Assembly (NCBI RefSeq): GCF_002943525.1
Contig: NZ_CP025394.1
Span: 5,022,001-5,086,000 of the forward strand
Reading direction: 5' to 3'
DNA: 64,000 nt
Source: Kitasatospora sp. MMS16-BH015
GTDB taxonomy: Bacteria; Actinomycetota; Actinomycetes; Streptomycetales; Streptomycetaceae
Made by a program: the position numbers and the translations under genes. The notes below the pieces were generated by a model. It did not search any database. It saw only the letters and a program-made list of their open reading frames with translations, and had not been told where the DNA came from. Below, piece by piece: positions 49,990-58,045 of this stretch. Every line of letters begins with the position of its first letter. The first letter of the stretch is position 1.

Positions 49990-50933
49990 GCGGTCACCTC
50001 CATGGAGAGCAGATCCCAGGCGAGCAAACCGGCGCCCAGGGATGCGGCGGTGTCTTTGAGCATGGCCGGTACGACCTTCGGGGGCATCTGGAAGGTCAGC
50101 CGCTCGGAGACCGCCGCGCGCAGGGGTGTGAAGAGGGTGTCACCCGCCTCGGCCAGGCCGCCGCCGACGATCACCACGGCCGGGTCGAGCAGGCTCTGGG
50201 CCAGCACGATCCCGTCCGCGAGGGCGTCCACGGCCGTCCGCCAGACGGCCAGCGCGCGCTCGTCCCCGGCGTCCACGGCCGCGGCGCAGGCCGCCGCGTC
50301 CGCCGCCGGGTCGCCGCTCGCGGCGGCCCAGGCCCGGGAGACGGCCGAGGCCGAGGCCAGGGTCTCCAGGCAGCCCCGGGCCCCGCAGCCGCAGGCCGGC
50401 CCGCCGGGCCGGACCACCACGTGGCCGATCTCGCCGCCGTAGCCGTGCGCCCCAGCCTCGATCCGCCCGTCGATGCCGATGGCCCCGGCGATGCCGGTGC
50501 CCAGCGCGACGAAGAGGAAGCGGGAGACGCCCTGACCGGCGCCGATCCGGCCCTCGGCCAGACCGCCGGAGCGGACGTCGTGACCGAGCGCGACCGGGAT
50601 CAGCGGCCGGCCGGGTTCGGCCAGCCGCTCGCCGAGGAGCTTGCGGATCGGGAGGTCCCGCCAACCGAGGTTGGCGGAGAACACCGCGATGCCGTTCTTC
50701 TCGTCGATCGTCCCCGGCACGGCGACGCCGGCCGCGAGGGGCGCGACGCCGTAGCGGGCGCGGCCCTCCGCGGCCAGGTCGGCGGCGAAGTCGAGGATGG
50801 CGGTGACGACGGCGTCGGTGCCGTGCTCCCGCCCGGTCGGTCGGCGTGCTTCGAACAGCACGGAGCCGTCCTGGGCGAGCAGCGCGGCCTTCATGCCGGT
50901 GCCGCCTACATCGAGTGCGATGACGTGCTTCAC
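49986..50933 (-). CDS. ROK-family sugar kinase (GlcNAc kinase-like)
   Basis: The 315-aa ROK kinase has ALDVGGTGMKAALL (phosphate 1), the catalytic GHDVRSGGLAEGRIGAG, ALGTGIAGAIGIDGRI, and the zinc-binding GPACGCGARGCLETLAS. With nagA directly behind, GlcNAc phosphorylation (NagK role) is the likely job. GTG start at 50933. Two DasR-like sites lie just upstream of it (50962-50999), which fits control by amino-sugar availability. Confidence 0.88.
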   Translation of the reverse strand: MKHVIALDVGGTGMKAALLAQDGSVLFEARRPTGREHGTDAVVTAILDFAADLAAEGRARYGVAPLAAGVAVPGTIDEKNGIAVFSANLGWRDLPIRKLLGERLAEPGRPLIPVALGHDVRSGGLAEGRIGAGQGVSRFLFVALGTGIAGAIGIDGRIEAGAHGYGGEIGHVVVRPGGPACGCGARGCLETLASASAVSRAWAAASGDPAADAAACAAAVDAGDERALAVWRTAVDALADGIVLAQSLLDPAVVIVGGGLAEAGDTLFTPLRAAVSERLTFQMPPKVVPAMLKDTAASLGAGLLAWDLLSMEVTA

Positions 50934-50961
50934 GGTGGACAGTTTCCCTTGACCAGGTCGG

Positions 50962-50977
50962 AGAGGTCTAGTCCAGT
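50962..50977. promoter_or_regulatory. DasR-responsive-element-like site 1 (kinase-nagA promoter)
   Basis: AGAGGTCTAGTCCAGT matches the dre consensus ACTGGTCTAGACCAGT at 13 of 16 positions. It lies 29 bp before the kinase start codon. DasR is the GntR-family repressor of GlcNAc uptake and metabolism, released by GlcN-6-P. Confidence 0.7.
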
Positions 50978-50983
50978 TGCGCG

Positions 50984-50999
50984 ATTGGTCTGGTCCATG
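50984..50999. promoter_or_regulatory. DasR-responsive-element-like site 2
   Basis: ATTGGTCTGGTCCATG matches the dre consensus at 11 of 16 positions. It is 22 bp (two turns) from site 1, centre to centre. TTGCGC lies in the 6-bp gap between the two sites (50978-50983). A tandem arrangement on one DNA face suggests cooperative binding. Confidence 0.55.
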
Positions 51000-51115
51000 A
51001 GGGTGAGGTTTGTCGCCTTTGGCGGTGGCGTGGGTGGATTCAGGCTTTCCGGCAACCTTCTTTCCTGATACCCGGTACGGGAGTTGGGACGCCTGGGCCG
51101 CCCGGTGGGACCGCT

Positions 51116-52036
51116 CTAACGGAGGACGACCGAGCGGGTCAGCGCCCGCGGCTCGTCGGGGTCGAGACCACGGGCCTCGGCGGTGGCCACGGCCAGCCGG
51201 TGCACCCGCACCAGATCGGCCAGCGGGTCGAGGGCGGAGGTGACCAGCTCGGCGCCGGTGGCCGCGATCTGCTCGGCCAGCCCGGCCGGGGGCTCGCCGA
51301 AGGACCAGACCAGCCGGCCCGGGGCGGCGATGGCGACCGGGCCGTGCCGGTACTCCATCGCCGGGTAGGACTCCGTCCAGGCCCCGGCCGCCTCGCGCAT
51401 CTTCAGCCCTGCCTCCAGGGCCAGGCCGTTGGTCCAGCCCCGGCCGAGGAAGCTGATCTGCTCGGCGCCGGCCCAGCCGGGCGGCAGCGGCTCGGCCAGC
51501 GCGGCCTCGGCGTCCTGTGCCGCCGCCGCGACCGGGCGCACACCGGGGGCGAGCGCCCCCTCGATCTCCAGGTGCGCCCGCAGCAGGGCCAGCGCGGTGG
51601 TGGCGAACCGGGTCTGCACCACCGACTCCTCGTCGGCGAAGTCCAGCACCACGGCCTGCCCGGCGGAGCGGTGCACGGGGGTGTCGAAGGTGGCGGTGAT
51701 CGCGGTGGTCGGCGCCTTGAGCCGGTCGAGCAGGTCGAGCACTTCGGTGGTGGTGCCCGACCGGGTGATCGTCAGCACCCGGTCGTACCGGCGCCCTTCG
51801 GGGTACTCGGAGGCCGCGAAGGCGTCCGTCTCGCCGTGGCCGCCGGCCTCGCGCAGCGCGGCGTACGCCTGCGCCATGAACCAGGAGGTGCCGCAGCCGA
51901 CCACCGCCACCCGCTCGCCGCGCTGCGGCAGGGCCGGGGCGGCCGAGGCGGCGAGGCCGGCGGCGCGGCGCCAGTTCTCCGGCTGGGTGGCCAGCTCCTC
52001 GGCGGTGCGGGAGGTCCTGCGGGGGCTGTCGGGCAT
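51116..52036 (-). CDS. SIS-domain sugar isomerase/deaminase-like protein
   Basis: The 306-aa protein has two SIS domains, as in the isomerase half of GlmS or AgaS-like proteins. Visible are VAVVGCGTSWFMAQAYAALRE, LTITRSGTTTEVLDLLDRL, ISFLGRGWTNGLALEAGLKMREAAGAWTESYPAMEYRHGPVA (the ExxEYRHGP motif) and LVWSFGEPPAG. A role on GlcN-6-P or another amino-sugar phosphate is likely from context. It is divergent from the DeoR gene and shares its promoter region. Confidence 0.88.
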   Translation of the reverse strand: MPDSPRRTSRTAEELATQPENWRRAAGLAASAAPALPQRGERVAVVGCGTSWFMAQAYAALREAGGHGETDAFAASEYPEGRRYDRVLTITRSGTTTEVLDLLDRLKAPTTAITATFDTPVHRSAGQAVVLDFADEESVVQTRFATTALALLRAHLEIEGALAPGVRPVAAAAQDAEAALAEPLPPGWAGAEQISFLGRGWTNGLALEAGLKMREAAGAWTESYPAMEYRHGPVAIAAPGRLVWSFGEPPAGLAEQIAATGAELVTSALDPLADLVRVHRLAVATAEARGLDPDEPRALTRSVVLR

Positions 52037-52136
52037 GGGCTGACTCCTGTCGCAGCGCTCGCGGGCCCACGGCCGGGCCCACCGCTCGGGCGGTGCTCGA
52101 CTGTGTGCGTGAAGATGTTTGATTTATAGCCCTGGC

Positions 52137-52152
52137 GCGCAGAATTGCGCAA
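52137..52152. promoter_or_regulatory. Palindromic TTGCGCAA site in the SIS/deoR divergent promoter
   Basis: GCGCA and TGCGC flank GAAT (52137-52150), and the 8-mer TTGCGCAA (52145-52152) is itself self-complementary. A similar and better palindrome lies behind deoR (53066-53084), and TTGCGC also occurs upstream of the kinase. A local operator motif, probably for the DeoR regulator, is inferred. Confidence 0.5.
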
Positions 52153-52266
52153 TGAGCTCGGCAGAGTCGCAGCCCCGACCCCACTCGGACGGGCGGACCT
52201 GTGCCAAGCTGGGCGCGCTTCGCGCAGTCGCGCGCGGAGGTGGCCGGACTGCTCGGAAGGGGCGGC

Positions 52267-53061
52267 GTGTCCAGGTACGAGCGGTGGAACGCACTGCTGG
52301 AACTACTGGCCGAGCAGGGCAAGCTGGAGGTCGAGGAGGCCGCCGAGGCGCTGGACGTCTCCGCCGCCACCATCCGGCGTGACCTCGACCAGCTGGCCCG
52401 TCAGCAGATGCTCACCCGCACCCGGGGCGGAGCCGTCGCGCACAGCGTCAGTTACGACCTCCCGCTGCGCTACAAGACCGCCCGCAACGCCGACGCCAAG
52501 CAGCGGATCGGCGCCGCCGTGGCCGCGCTGGTCTCCCCCGGCGAGGTGGTCGGCCTGAACGGCGGCACCACCACCACCGAGGTGGCCCGCGCCCTGGCGG
52601 TGTGGCCCGAGGGGGCCGAGGCCGGGGCGGCCCCCGGGGGCCAGGTGCTCACCATCGTCACCAACGCGGTCAACATCGCCAACGAGCTGACGGTCCGTCC
52701 GCAGGTCAAGATCGTGCTCACCGGGGGTGTGGCCCGGCCGCAGTCCTACGAGCTGATCGGCCCGCTGGCCGGTCTGGTGCTGGCCGAACTCGCCCTGGAC
52801 GTCACCGTGTTGGGCGTGGACGCGCTGGACGTCGGACACGGCGCCACCGCGCACCACGAGGGCGAGGCCAGCGTCAACCGGCTGCTCGCCGAGCGGGCCC
52901 GCCGGGTGGTGGTGGCCGCCGACTCCTCCAAGCTCGGCCACCGCGCCTTCGCCCGGATCTGCGGGGTCGAGCGGATCGGCACCCTGGTCACCGACCAGGG
53001 CATCGGCGCCGAACTCACCGCCGCCTTCGAGGAGGCGGGCGTGCGGGTGATCGCGGTGTGA
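52267..53061 (+). CDS. DeoR/GlpR-family transcriptional regulator
   Basis: The 264-aa regulator has an N-terminal HTH (SRYERWNALLELLAEQGKLEVEEAAEALDVSAATIRRDLDQLARQQMLTRTRGGAV) and a sugar-phosphate-sensing domain (GEVVGLNGGTTTTEVARAL, LTIVTNAVNIANEL, VLTGGVARPQSYELIGPLA, GHRAFARICGVERIGTLVTDQG). GTG 52267 is preceded by GGAAGGGG; an ATG 66 bases upstream would add 22 unusual residues. It probably regulates the SIS gene and itself in response to an amino-sugar phosphate. Confidence 0.9.
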   Translation: MSRYERWNALLELLAEQGKLEVEEAAEALDVSAATIRRDLDQLARQQMLTRTRGGAVAHSVSYDLPLRYKTARNADAKQRIGAAVAALVSPGEVVGLNGGTTTTEVARALAVWPEGAEAGAAPGGQVLTIVTNAVNIANELTVRPQVKIVLTGGVARPQSYELIGPLAGLVLAELALDVTVLGVDALDVGHGATAHHEGEASVNRLLAERARRVVVAADSSKLGHRAFARICGVERIGTLVTDQGIGAELTAAFEEAGVRVIAV

Positions 53062-53065
53062 CGAG

Positions 53066-53084
53066 CGTTGCGCGCTGCGCAACG
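53066..53084. promoter_or_regulatory. CGTTGCGC-GCT-GCGCAACG palindrome before the lipoprotein gene
   Basis: Exact 8-bp arms (53066-53073 and 53077-53084) flank a 3-bp centre, five bases after the deoR stop and about 100 bp before the sugar-binding lipoprotein gene. It shares TTGCGC with the sites at 50978 and 52145. It may be an operator, and could also be a weak terminator. Confidence 0.55.
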
Positions 53085-53113
53085 TGAGGGGCCACTTCGG
53101 TAACTACGGCCGA

Positions 53114-53129
53114 GGAGGTCTGGACCACC
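53114..53129. promoter_or_regulatory. DasR-responsive-element-like site 3 (lipoprotein promoter)
   Basis: The core GGTCTGGACCA (53117-53127) matches the dre core GGTCTAGACCA with a single change; the 16-mer matches at 10 positions. It lies 55 bp upstream of the lipoprotein start. Confidence 0.5.
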
Positions 53130-53184
53130 GCTCGGAGGCGCTGACAGTGTGGCCGCCGCCCACCCCGTGCGAAGGCGGTCACCC

Positions 53185-54465
53185 GTGTCGAACCCCCCTG
53201 CCCAGAAGTCCCGTTGGTCCGCCCTGGTGGCCGCCTGCGTGCTGTTGACCGGCGGCTGCGGCAGCCTGCTGCCGCTGGGCGGCGGGGGAGACGTCACGCT
53301 GAAGTTCGTCGCGGCCGACTACGGCGACAGCGAGGCGACCAGCTCCACGCCGTACTGGAACGACCTGGCCCGGGCCTTCGAGGCGGCCAACCCCTTGATC
53401 AAGGTGGACGTCCAGGTGGTGCCCTGGACGGAGATCGACAAGCGGGTAGCCGACCTGATCAAGAAGGGCGACACGCCCGACGTGGTGCAGACCGGCGGCT
53501 ACGCCGACCAGGTCGCCGCCGGGCGGCTCTACCCCGCGAGCGACGTGCTCACCATCGACACCCAGGCCGACCTGATCGACGCCTTCGCCAAGGCCGGCCA
53601 GGTGCTCGGCAGCCAGTACGGCATCCCCTTCGTGGCCTCCTCGCGCGCCTTCGTCTACAACAAGGCGATCTTCACCAAGGCCGGCATCGACCAGCCGCCG
53701 GCCACCTGGGAGGACCTGCGCAAGGACGCCGAGCAGATCAAGCGCAAGGTGCCCGGGGTGATCCCGTACGGCCTGCCGCTCGGGCCCGAGGAGGCCCAGG
53801 CCGAGGCCAGCATGTGGACCATGAGCGGCGGGGGCGGCCTGGCCGACACCGGCGGCAACTACACCGTCGACAGCCCGCAGAACCGGGCCACCTTCGACTG
53901 GCTCCGCACCCAGCTGGTGCAGCCCGGCCTCACCTACCCCGACCCCGCCGCGGTCGACCGCAAGGCCGCCTTCGCCGACTTCGTGGCCGGCAAGGTCGCG
54001 ATGCTCGACGGGCACCCCTCGCTGATCCAGAAGGCGGTGGCCGCGAAGGTCGACTACGGCACCAGCCCGATCCCGCACAAGGACCCGCAGGCCAAGCCGA
54101 TCACCCTCGGGGTGGCCGACTGGATGATGGCCTTCAAGGCCAACGGGCACCGGGTCGAGATCAAGAAGTTCCTCTCCTGGGTCTACCGGGAGGACAACAC
54201 GCTCAAGTTCGACGAGCAGTACAACCTGCTGCCCGTCACCCAGTCCACCCTGGCCGCGATGACCGCGGGCGGGCACGAGGACCTCAAGCCCTTCCTGGCC
54301 GTGCTGCCGAACGCAAGCTTCTACCCGCTGGGCGATCCGGCCTGGGACACCGTGAACGGGCTGGTCAAGCAGCGGATCGGCGGGGCGGTCAAGCAGGGCG
54401 GCGACCAGGTGCTGGGCGACCTGCAGGCGGCGGCCGCGCAGGCCGCCGCCCACTCCCGGGGCTGA
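53185..54465 (+). CDS. Sugar ABC transporter substrate-binding lipoprotein
   Basis: This is a 426-aa family 1 extracellular solute-binding protein. The signal peptide ends in LLTGGC, with the lipid-carrying Cys near residue 25. The mature part has LKFVAADYGDSEATSSTPYWNDLARAFEAANPLIKVDVQVVPW, VVQTGGYADQVAAGRLYP, the PFVASSRAFVYNKAIFTKAGI core and PATWEDLRKDAEQIK. No permease or ATPase gene follows, so its transporter partners are elsewhere. GTG 53185 has GAAGGCGG upstream; GTG 53149 is an alternative. Likely part of the GlcNAc/chitooligosaccharide regulon. Confidence 0.9.
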   Translation: MSNPPAQKSRWSALVAACVLLTGGCGSLLPLGGGGDVTLKFVAADYGDSEATSSTPYWNDLARAFEAANPLIKVDVQVVPWTEIDKRVADLIKKGDTPDVVQTGGYADQVAAGRLYPASDVLTIDTQADLIDAFAKAGQVLGSQYGIPFVASSRAFVYNKAIFTKAGIDQPPATWEDLRKDAEQIKRKVPGVIPYGLPLGPEEAQAEASMWTMSGGGGLADTGGNYTVDSPQNRATFDWLRTQLVQPGLTYPDPAAVDRKAAFADFVAGKVAMLDGHPSLIQKAVAAKVDYGTSPIPHKDPQAKPITLGVADWMMAFKANGHRVEIKKFLSWVYREDNTLKFDEQYNLLPVTQSTLAAMTAGGHEDLKPFLAVLPNASFYPLGDPAWDTVNGLVKQRIGGAVKQGGDQVLGDLQAAAAQAAAHSRG

Positions 54466-54489
54466 TCCCCGGCCGCCGGTCGGCCGGGG

Positions 54490-54831
54490 TCAGCCGATCG
54501 CGTAGGCCTTGCGCAGCGTCTCGTGCACCGTCCAGGTGGTCCGGTCGCCCTCGCGCAGCACCGCCACGTCGCCCGGGCCGACCTCCAGGGTCGGGCCGCC
54601 CTCGAACTCGATGGTGGCCCGGCCGCTGACCACCACGAACATCTCGTCGGCCTCGGTGTCCGTCACCACCCCGGGCGTGATCTGCCAGATCCCGCGGATC
54701 CGGGAGCCGTCCTCGGACTCCCAGATGACCTTCCCGGAGACCTCGGGCGTGCCGGAGACGATCTGGCCCGGGTCCAGCGGGTCGGGTTCGAGGTCGGCGT
54801 CGGGGATGTGCAGAGCGAAGCTGTAGTCCAT
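54490..54831 (-). CDS. Cupin-domain protein
   Basis: The 113-aa single-domain cupin (DUF861/EutQ-like) shows SGTPEVSGKVIWESEDGSRIRGIWQITPGVVTDTEADEMFVVVSGRATIEFEGGPTLEVGPGDVAVLREGDRTTWTVHETLRKAYAIG. The first motif carries a Glu/Asp pair in place of the usual His pair (DTEADEMF), as in the ureidoglycine-aminohydrolase-type group. The function is unknown. Convergent with the lipoprotein gene. Confidence 0.85.
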   Translation of the reverse strand: MDYSFALHIPDADLEPDPLDPGQIVSGTPEVSGKVIWESEDGSRIRGIWQITPGVVTDTEADEMFVVVSGRATIEFEGGPTLEVGPGDVAVLREGDRTTWTVHETLRKAYAIG

Positions 54832-54906
54832 GGCCCCGACGCTAACCGCTGCGCCCGCCCGGTGTCGGCGGCAGAGTGTGTCCGGTCGGCCGGGCAGAAT
54901 GACAGG

Positions 54907-55155
54907 GTGACGGAGGCAGCGGGCTTGAACGAGCGGGAACGGGCGGTCCTCGCCCTGGAGGCCCGTCAGTGGCGCACGGCCGGCGCCAAGGAACGCGCCG
55001 TCCGCGAGGAGCTCGACCTCTCGGCCACCCGGTACTACCAGATCCTCAACGGACTGCTCGATCGCGAGGCAGCGGCGGCGCACGCGCCTGTGTTGGTCAA
55101 TCGTCTGCGGAGACTGCGGGACCGTTCCCGCGAGGAACGGCAGGGCAACGCCTGA
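54907..55155 (+). CDS. DUF3263 small DNA-binding-like protein
   Basis: The 82-aa protein (LNERERAVLALEARQWRTAGAKERAVREELDLSATRYYQILNGLLDREAAAAHAPVLVNRLRRLRDRSREER) is the DUF3263 family. Its RYYQILNGLLD helix resembles a helix-turn-helix. GTG start at 54907. The TGA stop (55153-55155) is also the left copy of the IS target duplication, so the insertion left the coding sequence intact. It is next to the trehalose genes, as in other streptomycetes. Confidence 0.85.
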   Translation: MTEAAGLNERERAVLALEARQWRTAGAKERAVREELDLSATRYYQILNGLLDREAAAAHAPVLVNRLRRLRDRSREERQGNA

Positions 55156-56148
55156 GAAAGTGTTGGGTAAGCGGGTGACTACTCGTTCTTGAGGTCATCG
55201 GCGAGGCGGCGGGCTGCTTCGGTCTCGATGGGGCCGCGTGGTTCGACCTCCTCGCCGGCGAGGCGGGCGGCCATCAGGCGGATCATGGCGACCTTGATCA
55301 TCGCTTCGGCGTGCGCGGTCTTGCGCTCGTAGTCCCGTGCCAACCGTCTGCACCGCCCCAGCCAGGAGAATGTCCGCTCGACCACCCACCTGCGGGGCAG
55401 CACCTGGAAGCCTTTCACATCCGCGTTGCGCGGCACCGCCACCACCGTCAGGTTCTCGTGCGCGGCAGCCCAGCCGACCAGACCGGCATCGATCGCGTTG
55501 ACGTAGCCGCCGTCGACCCAGACCAGCCCGACCTGCGGGAACAGACCACGGATGCCGGCCAGGACCAGCTTCGCGCCCGCCCGCTCCTGGACGGACGCGG
55601 AGTGCACGACCGCCTTCAGGACCAGTCCACAGCTGTCCACCAGCAGGTGCCGCTTGCGGCCCCGGACACGCTTGCCCGCGTCGTAGCCGATCGCCTCGCC
55701 GCCCTGGTGACTGCGTACGGACTGGGAGTCCAGCACCGCCGCCGACGGCTGCGGATCCCGACCGTCCGCGACCCTCACCCGGTCACGCAACACGTCGTGG
55801 ACCCGGTCCCACGTCCCGTCGGCGCTCCACGCACGAAACCACCGGTAGGCCGCGTCCCACGGCGCCAGGTCGTGCGGCACCAGCCGCCAGGCACAACCAC
55901 TGACCAGGACGTACAGAACCGTGTCGACGACCAGGCGGCGAGGGAACTTCAGCGGCCGGCCGCCCCTGCGCGGATCCCGCCCCGGCAGCAGCGGCTCGAT
56001 CACCGCCCACTGAGCATCCGTCAACGACGAGTCGTACGAAGGCTTGCACGAACAGACACACATACCGGTGATCCTCGCGGGCTCCTCGACCACGAAGATC
56101 ACCGGCCGCACATCACACCAAGCAGTCGATCAATTACCCAACACTTTC
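55156..56148 (-). mobile_element. IS5-family insertion sequence, complete
   Basis: This is a 993-bp element with terminal inverted repeats GAAAGTGTTGGGTAA (55156-55170) and TTACCCAACACTTTC (56134-56148). It is flanked by the 3-bp direct repeats TGA (55153-55155 and 56149-56151), a TNA-type target as in the IS1031 group. It carries one full-length transposase gene. It sits exactly between the DUF3263 stop codon and repeat copy C; removing it restores continuous TGAGGGGCGCGG sequence. The perfect ends suggest recent insertion. Confidence 0.9.
55179..56063 (-). CDS. IS5-family DDE transposase
   Basis: The 294-aa transposase is intact in one frame, with no frameshift. Visible are the N-terminal DAQWAVIEPLLPGRDPRRGGRPLKFPRRLVVDTVLYVLVSGCAWRLVPHDLAPWDAAYRWFRAW helix-turn-helix region, then DSQSVRSH (first Asp), WVDGGYVNAID (second Asp) and VVERTFSWLGRCRRLARDYE (Glu). 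ATG 56063 has GAGGATC upstream; a GTG at 56111 would add 16 residues. Likely active. Confidence 0.93.
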   Translation of the reverse strand: MCVCSCKPSYDSSLTDAQWAVIEPLLPGRDPRRGGRPLKFPRRLVVDTVLYVLVSGCAWRLVPHDLAPWDAAYRWFRAWSADGTWDRVHDVLRDRVRVADGRDPQPSAAVLDSQSVRSHQGGEAIGYDAGKRVRGRKRHLLVDSCGLVLKAVVHSASVQERAGAKLVLAGIRGLFPQVGLVWVDGGYVNAIDAGLVGWAAAHENLTVVAVPRNADVKGFQVLPRRWVVERTFSWLGRCRRLARDYERKTAHAEAMIKVAMIRLMAARLAGEEVEPRGPIETEAARRLADDLKNE

Positions 56149-56149
56149 T

Positions 56150-56301
56150 GAGGGGCGCGGGGAACGGCGCGGCCCACCCTGCACTCTGCCGCTGCTTTAC
56201 GCTCATGCCCTCGTTGCACTGTCCGATGATGGTGCAACTGGCTGACCGGGGGAGATGACACGACCGTTCCTCCCGACCTCGCGCAGTTCCCCGCGCCCCT
56301 G
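56150..56301. repeat. Intergenic palindromic repeat, copy C
   Basis: This approximately 150-bp element directly abuts the IS target duplication. The left end GGGGCGCGGGGAACGGCGCG (from 56152) and right end CGCGCAGTTCCCCGCGCCCC (to 56299) are inverted. The centre holds GTTGCACTGTC / GATGGTGCAACTGG. Its reverse complement aligns end to end with copy B. It lies 25 bp before otsB, and in the ancestral sequence it followed the DUF3263 stop. Confidence 0.78.
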
Positions 56302-56325
56302 ATTTCTTCCGTATGGTCCGTTGGT

Positions 56326-57150
56326 ATGGAGCTGAAGACGTGGGTTGCGCAGCTGGGTGATCCCCGGCGGGCGGTGGTTGGGCTCGACTTCGACGGGACG
56401 TTGGCGCCGATCGTGGCGGATCCGGCGGCGGCCAGGGCGCATCCGGGGGTGGTGCCGGCGCTCGCGGGGCTGGCGCCCTACCTGGCCGGAGTGGTGATCG
56501 TGACCGGGCGGCCGGCCGAACTGGCCGTGCAGTACGGGGGGTTCGCCGGGGTGCCGGGACTGGAGCGGTTGACCGTGCTGGGGCAGTACGGGGCGGAGCG
56601 CTGGGACGCCCGGACGGGCGAGCTCTCCTCGCCGGAGCCGCCGCCCGGGGTGGCGGCGGCCCGCGCCGAGCTGCCCGGGGTGCTGGCTGCGGCGCCGGAG
56701 GGCACCTGGGTGGAGGACAAGGGCCGGGCCCTGGCCGTGCACACCCGCCGCACCGAAGATCCTGGTGCAGCAATGGAGTTGCTCCGGGAGCCGGTGGCCG
56801 GGCTGGCCGCCGCGCACGGGCTGGTGGTCGAACCTGGCCGCTACGTCCTGGAGTTGCGTCCGCCGGGGGTCGACAAGGGTGCCGCCCTCACCGCCTACCT
56901 CGCCGAACTCGACGCTCACGCCGTGCTGTACGCGGGAGACGACCTCGGCGACCTGCCGGCCTTCGAGGCCGTCGAGCGGCGCCGCGAGGGTGGCCACCCC
57001 GGTCTGCTGGTGTGCAGCGGCGCCACCACCGGCGAGCGGCAAGTCACCGAACTCGCCGACCGGGCCGATCTGGTGGTGCCCGGGCCGGAGGGCGTGGTCG
57101 AGCTGCTCGCCGACCTCGCGGAGCTGCTCAGCCCGCCAGCGCGGCCCTGA
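56326..57150 (+). CDS. otsB: Trehalose-6-phosphate phosphatase
   Basis: The 274-aa HAD phosphatase releases trehalose from trehalose-6-P. Motif I GLDFDGTLAPIV (nucleophile Asp), VIVTGRPAEL (motif II), DKGAALTAYLAEL (motif III) and YAGDDLGDLPAFEAV (motif IV) are all visible. It converges on and overlaps the phosphotransferase gene by 23 bp. otsA lies 0.9 kb downstream on the opposite strand. Confidence 0.92.
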   Translation: MELKTWVAQLGDPRRAVVGLDFDGTLAPIVADPAAARAHPGVVPALAGLAPYLAGVVIVTGRPAELAVQYGGFAGVPGLERLTVLGQYGAERWDARTGELSSPEPPPGVAAARAELPGVLAAAPEGTWVEDKGRALAVHTRRTEDPGAAMELLREPVAGLAAAHGLVVEPGRYVLELRPPGVDKGAALTAYLAELDAHAVLYAGDDLGDLPAFEAVERRREGGHPGLLVCSGATTGERQVTELADRADLVVPGPEGVVELLADLAELLSPPARP

Positions 57151-58024
57151 TCTGACGGGTGGTCTGCGCCGCCACCCGGGGGTGCGTGGCGGCGTACCAG
57201 CGATGGGCGTTGAGGCCGGTGGCCAGGGCCCAGGCGCGGCCCCGGAGCCAGGTCGCCCCGTCCAGGCCGAGGGCGGCCCGGAAGGCGGCCCGGGGACCGG
57301 GGTCGAACAGGGTGAAGGCGATGGTGAGGTCGCAGGCCGGGTCGCCCAGGCCGAGCCCGCCGAAGTCGATGACGGCACTCAGCTGCCCGTCCCGGGTGAG
57401 CAGATTGCCGGTGTGGAAGTCGCCGTGCACCCAGACCGGCGGCCGCTCCCAGTCGGGGGCGGCCAGCGCCTCCGTCCAGAGCCTGGTCATCGCCGAGCCG
57501 TCGAAGGGGCCTTCGGGGCCGCCGAGTTCGGCGATCGCCGAGCGGGTGTCGGCGTCCCGGTCGGCCAGGGTCTCGACGGTGAGCTCGGGGTGCGGCCCGG
57601 CAGCCGGGGCCCGGTGCAGGGCGGTCAGGAAGGCGGCCAACCGGGGGACACACTCGGGGGAGTCGGTCGGCAGCTGCGGGGTGGCCGGTGCCCCGTCGAG
57701 CCAGCGGGCCACCGACCAAGGCCAGGGGTAGCCGAGCCCGGGTTCGCCCAGGGCCACCGGGATCGGGACGGCCAACGGCAGGTGCGGGGCGAGCAGGGGC
57801 AGCCAGCGGTGCTCCTTGTGAGCCTGGCCGACCGCGTCCCGGTGGCGTGGCAGCCGGACGGCCAGCTCCCCGCCCAGCCGGTGGATCACGTGGTCGGACC
57901 CGGCCGGGTCCACCAGCGCCAGCGGCAGGTCGGCCCACTGCGGGAACTGCCGAGCGACCAGCCGCCGCACCAGGTCGGTGGTGACTGCGGTCTCCCTGTG
58001 CGCTGCCTCTGCGCTCTCCGTCAT
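57128..58024 (-). CDS. Aminoglycoside-phosphotransferase-family kinase
   Basis: The 298-aa APH-family small-molecule kinase has GSDHVIHRLGGELAVRLPR, the catalytic HGDFHTGNLLTRDG (Brenner motif) and AVIDFGGLGLGDPACDLTIAFTLF. It resembles MphA/APH-like or fructosamine-kinase-like enzymes, which phosphorylate antibiotics or metabolites. The gene sits between otsB and otsA with a 21-bp gap to otsA, so it is probably co-transcribed with otsA. A resistance role is possible but not shown. Confidence 0.85.
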   Translation of the reverse strand: MTESAEAAHRETAVTTDLVRRLVARQFPQWADLPLALVDPAGSDHVIHRLGGELAVRLPRHRDAVGQAHKEHRWLPLLAPHLPLAVPIPVALGEPGLGYPWPWSVARWLDGAPATPQLPTDSPECVPRLAAFLTALHRAPAAGPHPELTVETLADRDADTRSAIAELGGPEGPFDGSAMTRLWTEALAAPDWERPPVWVHGDFHTGNLLTRDGQLSAVIDFGGLGLGDPACDLTIAFTLFDPGPRAAFRAALGLDGATWLRGRAWALATGLNAHRWYAATHPRVAAQTTRQIRAALAG

Positions 58025-58045
58025 GCCGGCGAGTATGCCGGACCC

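Noticed and set aside
57128..58024. An aminoglycoside resistance gene
   Set aside because: The fold and HGDxxxxN motif are those of the broad APH kinase family; context with trehalose genes suggests a metabolic or unknown role, so resistance is not claimed.
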